64,000 bases of DNA, taken from contig NZ_CP060418.1 in the NCBI RefSeq assembly GCF_014298075.1, positions 1,054,001 through 1,118,000 of the forward strand. Reading direction: 5' to 3'. Shown in pieces: positions 44,178-54,683 of this stretch. The notes below the pieces were generated by a model. It worked only from the letters and a program-made list of their open reading frames with translations, was not told the origin of the DNA and searched no databases. The stretch is from Enterobacter sp. JUb54 (lineage in GTDB: Bacteria > Pseudomonadota > Gammaproteobacteria > Enterobacterales > Enterobacteriaceae). How positions within the stretch are numbered: the stretch's first letter is position 1; each line of letters opens with the position of its first letter. The translations under genes and the position numbers were made by a program.

Positions 44178-45530
44178 TTATTCCTCCCACACCACCACGC
44201 GATTTCTGCCGCTATTTTTGGCCTGATACATGGCCGCATCGGCTCGCTTCACGCACTCTTCCGGACTCAGGGCGCTATCATAAACGGTGAAAATGCCGGC
44301 GCTGATGGTCATTTGCTCCGGCAGGTCCTCTTGTTTCTCGTTGACGGCCAGACGAATGCGTTCCGCCACCGCCAGAGCATCTTGCGGTCCGGTGCCGACC
44401 AGCAGCAGGGCAAATTCTTCCCCGCCGATACGGGCGGCGGCGTCCTGGGTGCGGACATTCTTCTGCAGGACGCTGGCGGCGTACTGGATGACTTTGTCTC
44501 CCTGCACGTGGCCATAGTTATCGTTAATGCGTTTGAAGAAGTCGAGGTCGCAGACGATCACCGACAACGGCTGACAGGTGGACACCGTCGATAACTGCCT
44601 GGTCAGGGTGTCGTAAAAATGGCTACGGTTGTACAGTCGGGTCAACGAGTCGCGAATCGAGTTTTGATATGAGGTCATATATTTCTGCTCGGATTTGCGG
44701 TACAGGCTGAATACATCGCATAACAGGATAAAAAACATAAATAAGGTACTGATAACTTCAAATATTCTGGCGTAATACCAGGCGTATTCGGTGTTGCCGC
44801 TGGTCAATAAAAGAAAAGCCAGTGTAAATATATAGGCGCTGCAGAAAAAAGCACCGCTGTACCAAAATACATTGCGAAGCTGGGTAATAGAAACCAGAAA
44901 TAACAGAGTGATAAACCACCCGATCGCCATCAGACAACCCAGAATATTATGCCACAGCGCTGAGTGCGTTAAGGTGATATTGTCAATTAGTGTGATATAA
45001 AGTAATGAATTGTGGCTTGAATACATCCACGATAACACACAGATGAACCCCGTAAATAAGAGGCAAAACATTAATATGAAGGTGTGCGCTTTGCGCGTGA
45101 GTTTCTCGCTATGACGGAAGTGGAATAAGGAGATGCTGAGAATGAACAACACCATCATCATCATATTGCGGAAGCTGTAAAAAATCAGCGCATCATTAGC
45201 GTTGGTTAGCAGCCCCGAGTCACACAGGAACCACGCCGGATAGCTGCTTAGCGTACCGAACATCAGCAGTGACGAGCCCGCAAAGGCGCAGGCAATCGCG
45301 ATCAGGTACAGACGTTTGCGGTTACACCAGTACTTCATGACCATAAAACAGGAAATGGTCACATGAAGTATTAATAAAAAAACCGTCAGTACGGGAAAGA
45401 GCAGTGGATTAAATGTCGGCATACGACTAATTAATGACTCGGAGAACAAATGTATCAGACCAATGGCAATAATGCCGATAGCCAGAAAGATTAATGTTCT
45501 TTTTACTAAGTGATGACGCTCAATAAACAT
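44178..45530 (-). CDS. Membrane-bound diguanylate cyclase
   Basis: A 450-residue protein. Residues 1 to about 270 form some eight membrane segments (a MASE-type sensory region); residues about 285-450 are a GGDEF domain. The active site is GGEEF (ARIGGEEFALLLVG), with the RxxD inhibitory site (RTQD) five residues upstream, so c-di-GMP synthesis with product inhibition is expected. The signal is unknown. It interrupts the usual slyA-slyB neighbourhood of E. coli and is convergent with slyA. No EAL domain is present. Confidence 0.9.
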   Translation of the reverse strand: MFIERHHLVKRTLIFLAIGIIAIGLIHLFSESLISRMPTFNPLLFPVLTVFLLILHVTISCFMVMKYWCNRKRLYLIAIACAFAGSSLLMFGTLSSYPAWFLCDSGLLTNANDALIFYSFRNMMMMVLFILSISLFHFRHSEKLTRKAHTFILMFCLLFTGFICVLSWMYSSHNSLLYITLIDNITLTHSALWHNILGCLMAIGWFITLLFLVSITQLRNVFWYSGAFFCSAYIFTLAFLLLTSGNTEYAWYYARIFEVISTLFMFFILLCDVFSLYRKSEQKYMTSYQNSIRDSLTRLYNRSHFYDTLTRQLSTVSTCQPLSVIVCDLDFFKRINDNYGHVQGDKVIQYAASVLQKNVRTQDAAARIGGEEFALLLVGTGPQDALAVAERIRLAVNEKQEDLPEQMTISAGIFTVYDSALSPEECVKRADAAMYQAKNSGRNRVVVWEE

Positions 45531-45732
45531 TAGTTACATCCATGTGATAGGTTGGGTTGCTGGCTCAGATTTATTATGTTTGGAATGCGAATTTTCTTAA
45601 TAATATACAGAGCTGTGACAGCGGAATATTGAGCAAACGCAAATGTTGGATGAGAAAGTGAAGGGCGGCGAGGGAAGGTCGTGCCTGAATAGTAAGAGAC
45701 CGTGCGGAGATTAACCTGGTGTATGAAAAAGT

Positions 45733-45756
45733 AATGCGACCCGAACAGGCCGCATT
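45733..45756 (-). terminator. slyB terminator
   Basis: On the minus strand AATGCG.CC and GG.CGCATT pair around CTGTTC, followed by ACTTTTT. Confidence 0.7.
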
Positions 45757-45766
45757 ATTGAAAAGA

Positions 45767-46234
45767 TTAACGTGGGGACACCGTAACCTGGCTGCCGCTG
45801 CCAGCAATGGCAACACGCTGACCGACGGAGAACGGGGTTGTGCCCTGTTTCTGAACCACCAGAATGGTGTTACCGTCATCTTTACGGATTTCCAGCTCAA
45901 CACCCTGGGTTTTGTTCATCGCGCCTTGCACGCCCTGGCCTGCTACGCCACCTGCGACGGCACCCGCGGCAGTTGCCAGTGAACGACCGGTACCACCACC
46001 GATGGTGTTACCCAGAAAACCACCAAGAACCGCACCACCGATAGCACCGATCGCATTGCTGTCGTCACCGCTCTGAATCTGTACGGCGCGAGTATGCACG
46101 ATGGTCCCGTAGGTGACGCTCTGCACTTGTTTGGCTTCTGATGCGGAGTAAACGTCTCCGGAGAGGCCACTGCTGCTGACGCAGCCGGCAAGTGATAAAC
46201 CAATCATCGAGACAGCCAAAACACGTAAAATCAT
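45767..46234 (-). CDS. slyB: Outer-membrane lipoprotein SlyB
   Basis: A 155-residue lipoprotein; the ATG at 46234 gives the family length, MILRVLAVSMIGLSLAGC signal with lipidated Cys. The middle is a glycine-zipper region (AIGAIGGAVLGGFLGNTIGGG, then AAGAVAGGVAGQGVQG) characteristic of SlyB/Rcp proteins, and a beta-rich C-terminus follows. SlyB stabilises the outer membrane under PhoPQ stress. A PhoP-type box lies upstream. Confidence 0.95.
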   Translation of the reverse strand: MILRVLAVSMIGLSLAGCVSSSGLSGDVYSASEAKQVQSVTYGTIVHTRAVQIQSGDDSNAIGAIGGAVLGGFLGNTIGGGTGRSLATAAGAVAGGVAGQGVQGAMNKTQGVELEIRKDDGNTILVVQKQGTTPFSVGQRVAIAGSGSQVTVSPR

Positions 46235-46356
46235 TGATGAATCTCCTTCACTAAATAGTGTTCTGTTGAACGTCCATGCGCTCAATTATATGGTATTTCA
46301 TCGACGACGGGCATACCTGCAGCATGGAGTATGCAAAAATAATAATCAGACGCTTC

Positions 46357-46373
46357 TCAACCTAACATAAACA
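46357..46373 (-). promoter_or_regulatory. PhoP box upstream of slyB
   Basis: On the minus strand TGTTTA-TGTTA-GGTTGA, a direct repeat with 5-nt spacing matching (T/G)GTTTA-N5-(T/G)GTTTA with two differences in the second half. A TATTAT -10-like hexamer lies about 12 bp downstream, the spacing of PhoP-activated promoters. Confidence 0.7.
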
Positions 46374-46496
46374 CAGGTGCTTTACGCTATGCGCAACCTT
46401 GTCGTTTTAGTGTTAATAAACATTATTACGCCATAGCAATGCCCCGCGCTTTATGATTGAGTGTGGCGTAAACGAATCATGGAATGAGGAAGGTGT

Positions 46497-47621
46497 ATGA
46501 AATCAGGTCACTTTATTGGCGTCATGTCCGGTACCAGCCTTGATGGTATCGATGTTGTTCTGGCGGCAATCAATGAAAACGTGGTGGCACAGCAGGCGAG
46601 CCTGTCATACCCCATTCCCATTGCCTTAAAAGAAGAGATCCTCGCCATCTGCCAGGGACAGCAGCTGACGCTGTCGCAGTTTGGCCGTCTGGATACGCGT
46701 CTGGGACGGCTGTTTGCCGATGCGGTGCTGGCGCTGATGCGCCAGGAGAAACTGCAGGCGGCGGATATCGTTGCCATCGGCTGCCATGGGCAAACGGTGT
46801 GGCATGAGCCTACCGGCGAGGCGCCGCACACTCTGCAAATCGGCGATAACAATCAGATTGTGGCAAAGACCGGCGTGACCGTCGTCGGCGATTTTCGTCG
46901 CCGCGATATTGCCCTCGGCGGGCAGGGCGCGCCGCTGGTACCGGCTTTCCACCACGCGCTGCTGGCGCATCCGGTCGAGCGGCGGATCGTGCTCAATATC
47001 GGGGGGATTGCCAATCTGTCACTGTTAGCGCCGGGTGTGCCGGTGCGCGGGTATGATACGGGGCCGGGCAATATGCTGATGGATGCCTGGATCTGGCGTC
47101 AATGTGGGAAACCGTACGATAAAGATGCGCAATGGGCCAGCGAAGGCAAAGTCCTGCTGCCGCTGCTGCAGAATATGCTCAGCGACCCGTGGTTTGCGCT
47201 GCCGGCGCCGAAAAGCACCGGACGCGAATATTTTAACTATGGCTGGCTGGAACAGCATCTGGCGCGTTTCTCCGGGCTGCGTGCCCAGGATGTCCAGGCG
47301 ACCCTGGTTGAGTTAACGGCGGTGACCATCGCCGAGCAGGTCATGCTGAGCGGCGGCTGTGAACGCCTGCTGGTATGCGGCGGCGGCGCGCGTAACCCGC
47401 TGTTGATGGCTCGGCTGGCGGCGCTGCTGCCGGGAACCGAGGTCTCGACTACCGACGCGGCGGGCATCAGCGGCGATGATATGGAAGCGCTGGCGTTTGC
47501 CTGGCTGGCATGGCGTACCATGTCCGGGCTGCCGGGCAATTTACCGTCGGTCACCGGTGCCTCCGAGGCGTCGATACTCGGGGCCATTTTCCCTGCCGGC
47601 CCGCGGCAAAATCAGAGTTAA
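46497..47621 (+). CDS. anmK: Anhydro-N-acetylmuramic acid kinase
   Basis: A 374-residue ASKHA-fold kinase. [17 protein letters not shown] is the phosphate-binding loop; [29 protein letters not shown] and [12 protein letters not shown] are typical. It phosphorylates and hydrolyses anhydroMurNAc from cell-wall recycling to MurNAc-6-phosphate. Divergent from slyB, with a 262-bp intergenic region. mliC follows 91 bp downstream. Confidence 0.96.
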   Translation: MKSGHFIGVMSGTSLDGIDVVLAAINENVVAQQASLSYPIPIALKEEILAICQGQQLTLSQFGRLDTRLGRLFADAVLALMRQEKLQAADIVAIGCHGQTVWHEPTGEAPHTLQIGDNNQIVAKTGVTVVGDFRRRDIALGGQGAPLVPAFHHALLAHPVERRIVLNIGGIANLSLLAPGVPVRGYDTGPGNMLMDAWIWRQCGKPYDKDAQWASEGKVLLPLLQNMLSDPWFALPAPKSTGREYFNYGWLEQHLARFSGLRAQDVQATLVELTAVTIAEQVMLSGGCERLLVCGGGARNPLLMARLAALLPGTEVSTTDAAGISGDDMEALAFAWLAWRTMSGLPGNLPSVTGASEASILGAIFPAGPRQNQS

Positions 47622-47712
47622 CTGAAATCCCTCTTATGGATTAACCGGTAAACTGGCTGAATTAACGGGGGGCGACAGGCCCCTCTGGACCGGGAAAGTC
47701 GAAGGCAAACGA

Positions 47713-48036
47713 ATGAAAAAAATCCTTATTGTTGTTCTCCCTTTTATGCTTGCAGGCTGTAGCTACTACAACCAGTTTGTGGACCGGATGCAGACTAATA
47801 CGCTGGAATACCAGTGCGATCAGAAACCGCTGACGGTGCATATCAACAACACGCGTCAGGTTGCCAGCTTCATTTATGACAATCAGCAACTGAACCTGCA
47901 GCAGGGTATTTCAGCCTCCGGCGCGCGTTATACCGATGGTGTTTATGTGTTCTGGTCGAAAGGCGACAGCGCCACCATCTACAAACGCGATCATGTCGTG
48001 CTGGACAACTGCCAGCTGCAGACGGCCAAACGTTGA
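47713..48036 (+). CDS. mliC: Membrane-bound lysozyme inhibitor of c-type lysozyme
   Basis: A 107-residue lipoprotein: signal [16 protein letters not shown] with lipidated Cys. The mature domain has the MliC pattern, [16 protein letters not shown] with Cys, [24 protein letters not shown] and final DNCQL cysteine forming the disulfide; SxxGxxY loop inserts into the lysozyme active site. It protects against c-type lysozyme. Follows anmK and precedes pdxH as in E. coli. Confidence 0.94.
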   Translation: MKKILIVVLPFMLAGCSYYNQFVDRMQTNTLEYQCDQKPLTVHINNTRQVASFIYDNQQLNLQQGISASGARYTDGVYVFWSKGDSATIYKRDHVVLDNCQLQTAKR

Positions 48037-48093
48037 GATTTCTGTCCCGGGGGCGCACAATGACGCCACCCGATGACAACTTTCTTCAGTGCC

Positions 48094-48750
48094 ATGTCTG
48101 ATAACGATGATCTGCAGCAAATCGCGCATCTGCGCCGAGAGTACACCCGTGGTGGCCTGCGTCGCCACGATCTTCCCGCTGAACCGCTAGCATTGTTTGA
48201 GCGTTGGCTTCGCCAGGCCTGTGACGCCCGACTGGCGGATCCAACGGCAATGGTTGTCGCCACCGTTGATGAAAACGGCCAACCCTGGCAGCGAATCGTG
48301 CTGCTTAAGCACTATGACGAAAAAGGGTTGGTGTTCTACACCAACCTCGGCAGCCGCAAAGCGCACCAGATTGAAAAAAATCCGCATGTCAGCCTGCTGT
48401 TCCCGTGGCATATGCTGGAGCGTCAGGTGATGGTGGTCGGCAAAGCCGAACGCCTGTCGACCCTCGAAGTGGTGAAATATTTCCACAGTCGCCCGCGCGA
48501 CAGCCAGATCGGCGCCTGGGTTTCCCAGCAATCAAGCCGCATTTCGGCCCGCGGTATTCTTGAAAGCAAATTCCTCGAACTGAAGCAGAAATTCCAGCAG
48601 GGCGAAGTGCCGTTGCCGAGCTTCTGGGGGGGATTCCGCATCTCTATCGATCAGATGGAGTTCTGGCAGGGCGGTGAACACCGTCTGCACGATCGTTTTT
48701 TATACCAGCGCGACCATGACGCGTGGAAAATCGACCGCCTGGCTCCGTAA
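48094..48750 (+). CDS. pdxH: Pyridoxamine/pyridoxine 5'-phosphate oxidase
   Basis: A 218-residue FMN-binding protein; ATG 48094 ([17 protein letters not shown]) is chosen for family length; an in-frame ATG 7 codons upstream is less likely. [33 protein letters not shown] and [14 protein letters not shown] are FMN and substrate-binding motifs. It makes PLP, the final step of B6 synthesis and salvage. pdxY, another salvage gene, is nearby downstream of tyrS. Confidence 0.97.
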   Translation: MSDNDDLQQIAHLRREYTRGGLRRHDLPAEPLALFERWLRQACDARLADPTAMVVATVDENGQPWQRIVLLKHYDEKGLVFYTNLGSRKAHQIEKNPHVSLLFPWHMLERQVMVVGKAERLSTLEVVKYFHSRPRDSQIGAWVSQQSSRISARGILESKFLELKQKFQQGEVPLPSFWGGFRISIDQMEFWQGGEHRLHDRFLYQRDHDAWKIDRLAP

Positions 48751-48773
48751 TCCCGGAAATTTGTTGTGTTAAG

Positions 48774-48802
48774 CGCTGGTGCTCGATGGGCTGGCGCTTT
48801 AT
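48774..48802 (+). terminator. Terminator after pdxH
   Basis: AAGCGC...GCGCTT stem with internal pairs around GATG, followed by TATTCT. Moderate T-tract. Confidence 0.6.
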
Positions 48803-48989
48803 TCTATAGCCTTCATTTTTCATGCTGCGTCGTGGTGGGCCGCACCCGCTAATCCGGTGATTTTCTGGCCTGCGCTGCTTGTCGCCCTGGCGTATCGTGA
48901 ATGATTTTGCAGAAGAGATGTCTTTTTTCGCGTCTGGCGAAAAGTCGTGTACCGGCAAAGGTGCAGTCGTTTTATACATGGAGAATTTG

Positions 48990-50264
48990 ATGGCAAGCAG
49001 TAACTTGATTAAACAATTGCAAGAGCGGGGGCTGGTAGCCCAGGTGACGGACGAGGAAGCGTTAGCAGAGCGACTGGCGCAAGGCCCGATCGCGCTCTAT
49101 TGCGGCTTCGATCCTACCGCTGACAGCTTGCATTTGGGGCATCTTGTTCCATTGTTATGCCTGAAACGCTTCCAGCAGGCAGGCCATAAACCCGTGGCAT
49201 TGGTGGGAGGCGCAACCGGTCTGATCGGTGACCCGAGCTTCAAAGCCGCCGAGCGTAAACTCAACACCGAAGATACCGTGCAGGAGTGGGTAGATAAAAT
49301 CCGTAAGCAGGTCGCACCGTTCCTCGACTTTGATTGCGGTGATAACGCCGCGATTGCCGCGAATAACTACGACTGGTTTGGCGGCATGAACGTGCTGACC
49401 TTCCTGCGTGATATCGGCAAACACTTCTCCGTCAACCAGATGATCAACAAAGAAGCGGTTAAGCAGCGTCTGAACCGTGACGATCAGGGCATCTCGTTTA
49501 CCGAATTCTCCTATAACCTGTTGCAGGGTTATGACTTCGCGTGCCTGAACAAACTGCACGGCGTGGCGCTGCAGATTGGCGGTTCCGACCAGTGGGGCAA
49601 CATCACTTCGGGTATCGATTTGACCCGTCGTCTGCACCAGAACCAGGTCTTTGGTCTGACCGTGCCGCTGATCACCAAAGCAGATGGTACCAAGTTCGGT
49701 AAAACGGAAGGTGGCGCAGTCTGGCTGGATCCGAAGAAAACCAGCCCGTACAAATTCTACCAGTTCTGGATTAACACCGCGGATGCCGATGTTTATCGCT
49801 TTCTCAAGTTCTTCACCTTTATGGACATGGCTGAGATCAATGCCCTGGAAGAAGAAGACAAGAACAGCGGTAAGGCACCACGTGCCCAGTACGTGCTGGC
49901 CGAGCTGGTGACCCGCCTGGTGCATGGCGAAGAAGGCCTGATCGCCGCCAAACGCATTACTGAAAGCCTGTTCAACGGCAACCTGAGCGACCTGAGCGAA
50001 GCTGACTTCGAACAGCTGGCGCAGGATGGCGTACCGATGATTGAAATGGACAGCGGTGCCGATCTCATGCAGGCGCTGGTGGATTCCGAGCTGCAGCCAT
50101 CTCGTGGCCAGGCGCGTAAAACCATCGCCTCCAATGCGGTCACCATCAACGGTGAAAAACAGTCCGACCCGGAATATGTCTTCACCGATAGCGACCGCCT
50201 GTTTGGCCGCTATACCTTACTGCGTCGCGGTAAGAAAAATTACTGTCTGGTCTGCTGGAAGTAA
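48990..50264 (+). CDS. tyrS: Tyrosyl-tRNA synthetase
   Basis: A 424-residue class I synthetase; ATG 48990 ([14 protein letters not shown]) with upstream GGAG gives the family length. The HIGH-type motif is HLGHLVPL, and the KMSKS-type motif is KFGKT. The C-terminal S4-like domain is [23 protein letters not shown]. It charges tRNA-Tyr. Essential housekeeping gene; a strong terminator follows. Confidence 0.98.
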   Translation: MASSNLIKQLQERGLVAQVTDEEALAERLAQGPIALYCGFDPTADSLHLGHLVPLLCLKRFQQAGHKPVALVGGATGLIGDPSFKAAERKLNTEDTVQEWVDKIRKQVAPFLDFDCGDNAAIAANNYDWFGGMNVLTFLRDIGKHFSVNQMINKEAVKQRLNRDDQGISFTEFSYNLLQGYDFACLNKLHGVALQIGGSDQWGNITSGIDLTRRLHQNQVFGLTVPLITKADGTKFGKTEGGAVWLDPKKTSPYKFYQFWINTADADVYRFLKFFTFMDMAEINALEEEDKNSGKAPRAQYVLAELVTRLVHGEEGLIAAKRITESLFNGNLSDLSEADFEQLAQDGVPMIEMDSGADLMQALVDSELQPSRGQARKTIASNAVTINGEKQSDPEYVFTDSDRLFGRYTLLRRGKKNYCLVCWK

Positions 50265-50277
50265 TTGCGTAAAGGCA

Positions 50278-50308
50278 GGGGCGTGGGAAACCACGCCCCT
50301 TATTTTTT
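50278..50308 (+). terminator. tyrS terminator
   Basis: GGGGCGTGG-GAAA-CCACGCCCC, a perfect 9-bp stem with a GAAA tetraloop, then TTATTTTTT. Confidence 0.93.
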
Positions 50309-50325
50309 GCTGTCAGGTACCCAAG

Positions 50326-51186
50326 ATGAAGAACATCCTCGCCATCCAGTCCCACGTTGTGTTTGGCCACGCCGGCAATAGTGCCGCAGAATTTCCGATG
50401 CGCCGCCTGGGCGCGAACGTCTGGCCCCTTAATACCGTACAATTTTCCAATCATACCCAGTACGGGAAATGGACCGGGTGTGTGATGCCGCCTGCGCATC
50501 TCACCGAGATAGTCCAGGGGATTGCGGATATTGATCAGCTGCAGCGTTGTGATGCGGTCCTCAGCGGCTATCTGGGCTCTGCCGAACAGGGCGAGCATAT
50601 TCTCGGGATTGTGCGTCAGGTGAAGGCGGCCAATCCGGCGGCGAAATACTTCTGCGATCCGGTGATGGGTCATCCGGAGAAAGGCTGTATCGTGGCGCCT
50701 GGCGTGGCGGAGTTTCATGTCCGTCATGCGCTGCCGGCAAGTGATATCATTGCGCCAAACCTGATTGAACTGGAGATCCTGTGCGGTCATCCGGTAGCGA
50801 ACGTTGCGCAAGCCGTGGCCGCCGCACGCGAACTGATCGCCCAGGGGCCGCAGGTGGTGTTAGTGAAACATCTCGCTCGCGCGGGTCGCAGCATGGATCG
50901 TTTTGAAATGCTGCTGGTGACGCACGACGAAGCATGGCATATCAGCCGCCCGCTGGTGGATTTTGGCCTGCGTCAGCCGGTAGGCGTGGGGGATGTGACC
51001 AGCGGACTGCTGCTGGTTAAGCTGCTGCAGGGGGCAACGCTGCGTGAAGCGCTGGAACATGTGACCGCCGCGGTCTATGAAATCATGCTGACGACCAAAA
51101 ATATGCAGGAGTATGAACTGCAGGTCGTTGCCGCGCAGGATCGTATTGCGCTGCCGGAGCAGCACTTCAGCGCGACACCGCTGTAA
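50326..51186 (+). CDS. pdxY: Pyridoxal kinase PdxY
   Basis: A 286-residue ribokinase-fold protein; ATG 50326 ([18 protein letters not shown]) follows an AAG site. The catalytic region is [15 protein letters not shown] (GxGD with base Asp); [14 protein letters not shown] and [10 protein letters not shown] are conserved in the family. It phosphorylates pyridoxal in B6 salvage. Follows tyrS after its terminator. Confidence 0.96.
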   Translation: MKNILAIQSHVVFGHAGNSAAEFPMRRLGANVWPLNTVQFSNHTQYGKWTGCVMPPAHLTEIVQGIADIDQLQRCDAVLSGYLGSAEQGEHILGIVRQVKAANPAAKYFCDPVMGHPEKGCIVAPGVAEFHVRHALPASDIIAPNLIELEILCGHPVANVAQAVAAARELIAQGPQVVLVKHLARAGRSMDRFEMLLVTHDEAWHISRPLVDFGLRQPVGVGDVTSGLLLVKLLQGATLREALEHVTAAVYEIMLTTKNMQEYELQVVAAQDRIALPEQHFSATPL

Positions 51187-51194
51187 ACCTCGTT

Positions 51195-51221
51195 AACTGC
51201 CCGGTATTGCGCCGGGCAGTT
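51195..51221. terminator. Bidirectional terminator between pdxY and gstA
   Basis: AACTGCCCGG and CCGGGCAGTT form a perfect 10-bp stem with a 7-nt loop between convergent genes. Confidence 0.8.
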
Positions 51222-51230
51222 CTTCTCGCC

Positions 51231-51836
51231 TTACTGAAGCCCTTCTGCCGCCAGTGCCGCGGCAACCGATGGACGCGCCGCCATGTGCTGCATCCAGACC
51301 GCAATATGCGGGTAGCCTGTCATATCTAACTTCAGCGCATACGCCCAGCGCAGCACCGTAAACAGATAGCCGTCGGCGATGGTGAAACGGTGACCGTTCA
51401 GCCACTGCTTATCGGCAAGCGAGCCATCAATATACTGCAGCTTCTTCTCCAGCTGAGCACGTGCTGTCGATTTGTAGTCTTCTGGGGTGTCCGGGCGAAA
51501 CAGCGGCGTGAAGCCTTTGTGCAGCTCGGTTGCGACGTAGTTGAGCCACTCCAGCGTCTGGTAACGGGCAACGGAGCCAACCGGTGCCAGCAGCTGGCGG
51601 TCCGGGACCTGGTCTGCAATGTACTGCATGATAGCAACGCCTTCGGTGAGCAGGATATCGTCGTCAAGCAGCAGCGCCGGTACCTGGCCTTTGGGGTTGA
51701 TCTGCAGATAATCATCACCGTTTTCCAGGCGTTTATGCATCAGATCAACGCCTTGCAAAGTGAAATCCAGTCCACTTTCGCGCAGGGCGATATGTGAGGC
51801 AAGGGAACACGCACCGGGTTTGTAGAACAGTTTCAT
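51231..51836 (-). CDS. gstA: Glutathione S-transferase
   Basis: A 201-residue beta-class GST. The N-terminal thioredoxin-like domain starts [18 protein letters not shown] with catalytic Cys10, and [23 protein letters not shown] binds glutathione. The helical C-terminal domain includes [15 protein letters not shown] with the conserved N-capping Asp. It conjugates electrophiles to glutathione. Convergent with pdxY, as in E. coli. Confidence 0.95.
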   Translation of the reverse strand: MKLFYKPGACSLASHIALRESGLDFTLQGVDLMHKRLENGDDYLQINPKGQVPALLLDDDILLTEGVAIMQYIADQVPDRQLLAPVGSVARYQTLEWLNYVATELHKGFTPLFRPDTPEDYKSTARAQLEKKLQYIDGSLADKQWLNGHRFTIADGYLFTVLRWAYALKLDMTGYPHIAVWMQHMAARPSVAAALAAEGLQ

Positions 51837-51882
51837 CAGTAACTCCTCGTGGCTGCAGTTTTCTGTATGTTAGCCCAGGGGT

Positions 51883-51914
51883 AAAAAAAAAGCCGCTAAC
51901 AAAACGTTAGCGGC
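51883..51914 (-). terminator. dtpA terminator
   Basis: GCCGCTAAC-AAAAC-GTTAGCGGC perfect 9-bp stem; on the minus strand it is followed by a run of eight or more T residues. Confidence 0.9.
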
Positions 51915-51941
51915 CTAAATTTATTGGTTTTCCCGAAGCGC

Positions 51942-53447
51942 TTAGACGGTAGCCGTATCGCGAGCTTTAGCGACGGTGTCGTCATCCTGAGTCATGCGGT
52001 TCAGCTTCGGTGCGAAGGCAAACATCAGCACAGAGATAACGGCGGTCGTGATACCGATCTGCAGGAACACGTGACCATAGACCGCCAGGGACTGCAGCGG
52101 GTCGGTTACGTTTTCCGGTACCGCCATCAGGTTTGCTACTTTACCGGCGATGATTGCCGCGCCAGCGGTGGTCAGGAACCAGCTACCCATGATGAAGCCC
52201 ATCAGACGCTGAGGAACCAGCTGAGCCACCATGGCCAGGCCGAGACCAGAGATCATCAGCTCACCGATACTCTGCAGCGCGTAGCTCAGAATCAGCCAGT
52301 TAACGGAGACGATACCGGCGTCGGTCGCGAATTTCGCGCCCAGCGGCAGCACGAGGAACGCCAGCGAGCACAGCACCATACCGATAGCAAATTTGTGCGG
52401 CATCGGCAGACGGTCGCCCATCTTGTTATAGATAGCGGCCAGAATCGGGCTGCCGATCATAATCCAGAACGGGTTCAGCGCCTGGAACTGCTCCGGCTGG
52501 AAGCTGATACCCAGAATAGCGTGCTCAACGTTACGGATTGCGAAGAAGTTCAGGGAGGTCGGCATCTGGCTGTACAGCACGAAGAAGACGATCGCCTGGA
52601 GCATCAGAATAAAGGCCACAATCATTTTACGTCGTGCGGCGCCTTGCATGCCCATGGCTTCTTTAGCAAAGATAATCACGATACCCAGCGCAACCACGCC
52701 CAGCACCATACGGGCAATACCCTGGTTGTGCAGCAGCCAGGTAGCAATCACCACAAGGATGACTACACCGACGATGGTTGCCAGCAGTTTGCCGTAGTGA
52801 ACCGGTGCAAAGTCAGGTTTAGAACCGTAGTTTTTCACCCATTTTTTGCAGAACATAAAGTTCACGAGGGTGATCAGCATCCCGACGAAGCTCAGAGAGA
52901 AGGCGATGCTCCAGCCAAACTTCGCCGCCAGCCACGGAGTAGCCAGCATCGAGAAGAACGAACCGATGTTGATGGACATATAGTACATCGTAAATGCGCC
53001 ATCGAGACGCGGGTCGTCTTTCTCATAACAGGTCGAAAGCAGGGAGGACGGGTTAGCCTTAAACAGGCCGTTACCGACGGCGATAGTCGCCATACCCATA
53101 TACACGATTGCAGCATCATGACCGGAGTACGCGACCAGCGCGTAACCAATTGCCAGCACGATGGTGCCGAGCATGATGACACGTTTGGTGCCGAGGACTT
53201 TGTCACCCAGCCAGCCGCCGATAGCGACAAGGCCATAAACCAGTGCACTGAAGGAGGAGAAGAGTGTAATAGAATCCGCTTCTGACATACCCAGCTGTTT
53301 TACCAGGTAAACGGCCATGATCCCTTGCAGGCCGTAATAACCAAAACGCTCCCATAATTCGATCGAGAAGATCAGATAGAACGATTTCGGTTGTTTGAAA
53401 GCGTTCAAACTCACGCTTTCTGCTGGTTTATTGTTTGCAGTTGACAC
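51942..53447 (-). CDS. dtpA: Dipeptide/tripeptide permease A (POT family)
   Basis: A 501-residue proton-coupled transporter starting at GTG 53447 ([11 protein letters not shown]), preceded by AGAGG; the family also starts there in E. coli. Fourteen membrane helices; the ExxERFxYY motif is [10 protein letters not shown], and [15 protein letters not shown] and [14 protein letters not shown] are POT signatures. It imports di- and tripeptides. A long 600-bp intergenic region separates it from nth upstream. Confidence 0.96.
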   Translation of the reverse strand: MSTANNKPAESVSLNAFKQPKSFYLIFSIELWERFGYYGLQGIMAVYLVKQLGMSEADSITLFSSFSALVYGLVAIGGWLGDKVLGTKRVIMLGTIVLAIGYALVAYSGHDAAIVYMGMATIAVGNGLFKANPSSLLSTCYEKDDPRLDGAFTMYYMSINIGSFFSMLATPWLAAKFGWSIAFSLSFVGMLITLVNFMFCKKWVKNYGSKPDFAPVHYGKLLATIVGVVILVVIATWLLHNQGIARMVLGVVALGIVIIFAKEAMGMQGAARRKMIVAFILMLQAIVFFVLYSQMPTSLNFFAIRNVEHAILGISFQPEQFQALNPFWIMIGSPILAAIYNKMGDRLPMPHKFAIGMVLCSLAFLVLPLGAKFATDAGIVSVNWLILSYALQSIGELMISGLGLAMVAQLVPQRLMGFIMGSWFLTTAGAAIIAGKVANLMAVPENVTDPLQSLAVYGHVFLQIGITTAVISVLMFAFAPKLNRMTQDDDTVAKARDTATV

Positions 53448-54047
53448 ATATACCTCTTTTTTTACATCCCATATTAACGGGGGGTGTTCGGGGCGCAATC
53501 TGAGAAGACCGCCGCCTTTATAGTTATTCTGGAGGGAAAACGGGAAGTAATGTTCACTATCCTGACCATTCAGGCAAGGGGTTTGTAATACTCTGTTACA
53601 TATATCTCAGGCGTTATAATACGCCAGTCATTTAAATGTTATGCAGAGTTAAATTTCATCTTTTAGGTATTGGTGACATTTTTATCTGTCGTCTTACGAA
53701 AAACATTGGATAACGGCGATATGTTCTGCTGATAAGCCTTGAATCTAGTGATATAGCCCATAATCCTAAAAATAGATGGGGTATTGTCCTGACGACTGCG
53801 GCTCTGGTATTGCAAATGCTGGATTTCATTATCATCAAAGAAACAAAAATTTAACATCAGGTTGCTAAGGTGATCTGGATCACAAATGTATAGAAATTTT
53901 TGCTACATAAAAAATGATTAACCTGGCTGTGCGTTATATAGCCGGTTAATTCTTCTGCAAAGTAGATAATTATTGGTGTTAAAGGCAGGGCGGAGGCGTT
54001 AAGCGCAGAACCACTATTATTTCATGGTCATGATTCTGCACTGGCGC
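53448..54047. other. 600-bp intergenic region between nth and dtpA
   Basis: No convincing gene. It holds the dtpA promoter area near the 3' side, a CRP-like palindrome at 53869-53884, and about 45 bp later an imperfect hairpin (AACC-t-GGCT...AGCC-GGTT, about 53931-53959) followed by AATTCTTCT. The CRP site is about 420 bp from dtpA, far for a simple activator, so an unannotated small RNA or a long dtpA leader is possible. Confidence 0.45.
53869..53884. promoter_or_regulatory. CRP-like binding site
   Basis: GGTGATCTGGATCACA is 14 of 16 to the TGTGATCTAGATCACA consensus, with strong dyad symmetry. The regulated gene is not obvious. Confidence 0.5.
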
Positions 54048-54683
54048 TCAGGAATAGACTTTCTCTTTAAACTCGCATAAATCTTCGATCAGGCAGGAGC
54101 CACAGCGCGGTTTGCGGGCAATGCAGGTATAGCGGCCGTGCAGAATCAGCCAGTGATGGCAGTCGACTTTAAACTCGGCAGGAACCACCTTTAGCAGTTT
54201 TTCCTCAACCTGTTCAACGTTCTTGCCGGGGGCAAATTGTGTCCGATTGCAAACGCGGAAGATATGCGTGTCGACCGCAATCGTCGGCCAGCCAAACGCG
54301 GTGTTCAGCACCACGTTGGCGGTTTTCCTGCCCACGCCGGGAAGGGCTTCCAGCGCCGCTCTGTCTTCAGGAACCTCGCCATGATGCTGTTCGAGCAGGA
54401 TCCGGCAGGTCTTAATGACATTTTCCGCTTTGCTGTTAAACAGGCCGATGGTCTTGATATACGATTTGACGCCATCGACGCCCAGCTCCAGCATCGCCGC
54501 CGGAGTGTTCGCCACCGGGTAGAGCTTTGCCGTGGCCTTGTTCACGCTGACGTCGGTGGCCTGGGCGGACAGCAGCACCGCAATCAGGAGCTCAAACGGG
54601 CTGGTGAAATTGAGTTCTGTGGTCGGGTGCGGGTCGTTATCCCGCAGCCGGGTGAGGATTTCCAGACGCTTGCTCTTGTTCAT
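54048..54683 (-). CDS. nth: Endonuclease III
   Basis: A 211-residue base-excision repair glycosylase/lyase. The helix-hairpin-helix is [17 protein letters not shown] with the catalytic lysine; the catalytic Asp is in [10 protein letters not shown]. The C-terminal [4Fe-4S] ligands [17 protein letters not shown] fit C-x6-C-x2-C-x5-C. It removes oxidised pyrimidines. Its start overlaps the rsxE stop, as the last gene of the rsx-nth operon. Confidence 0.97.
   Translation of the reverse strand: MNKSKRLEILTRLRDNDPHPTTELNFTSPFELLIAVLLSAQATDVSVNKATAKLYPVANTPAAMLELGVDGVKSYIKTIGLFNSKAENVIKTCRILLEQHHGEVPEDRAALEALPGVGRKTANVVLNTAFGWPTIAVDTHIFRVCNRTQFAPGKNVEQVEEKLLKVVPAEFKVDCHHWLILHGRYTCIARKPRCGSCLIEDLCEFKEKVYS

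Noticed and set aside
51924-53285. 453-codon plus-strand open frame opposite dtpA
   Set aside because: It is the antisense of a conserved transporter gene; the Gln/His/Arg-rich sequence is an artefact.
53656-53857. Two overlapping 60-64-codon minus-strand ORFs between nth and dtpA
   Set aside because: AT-rich, no ribosome-binding site, no recognisable pattern, and two competing frames in the same place.
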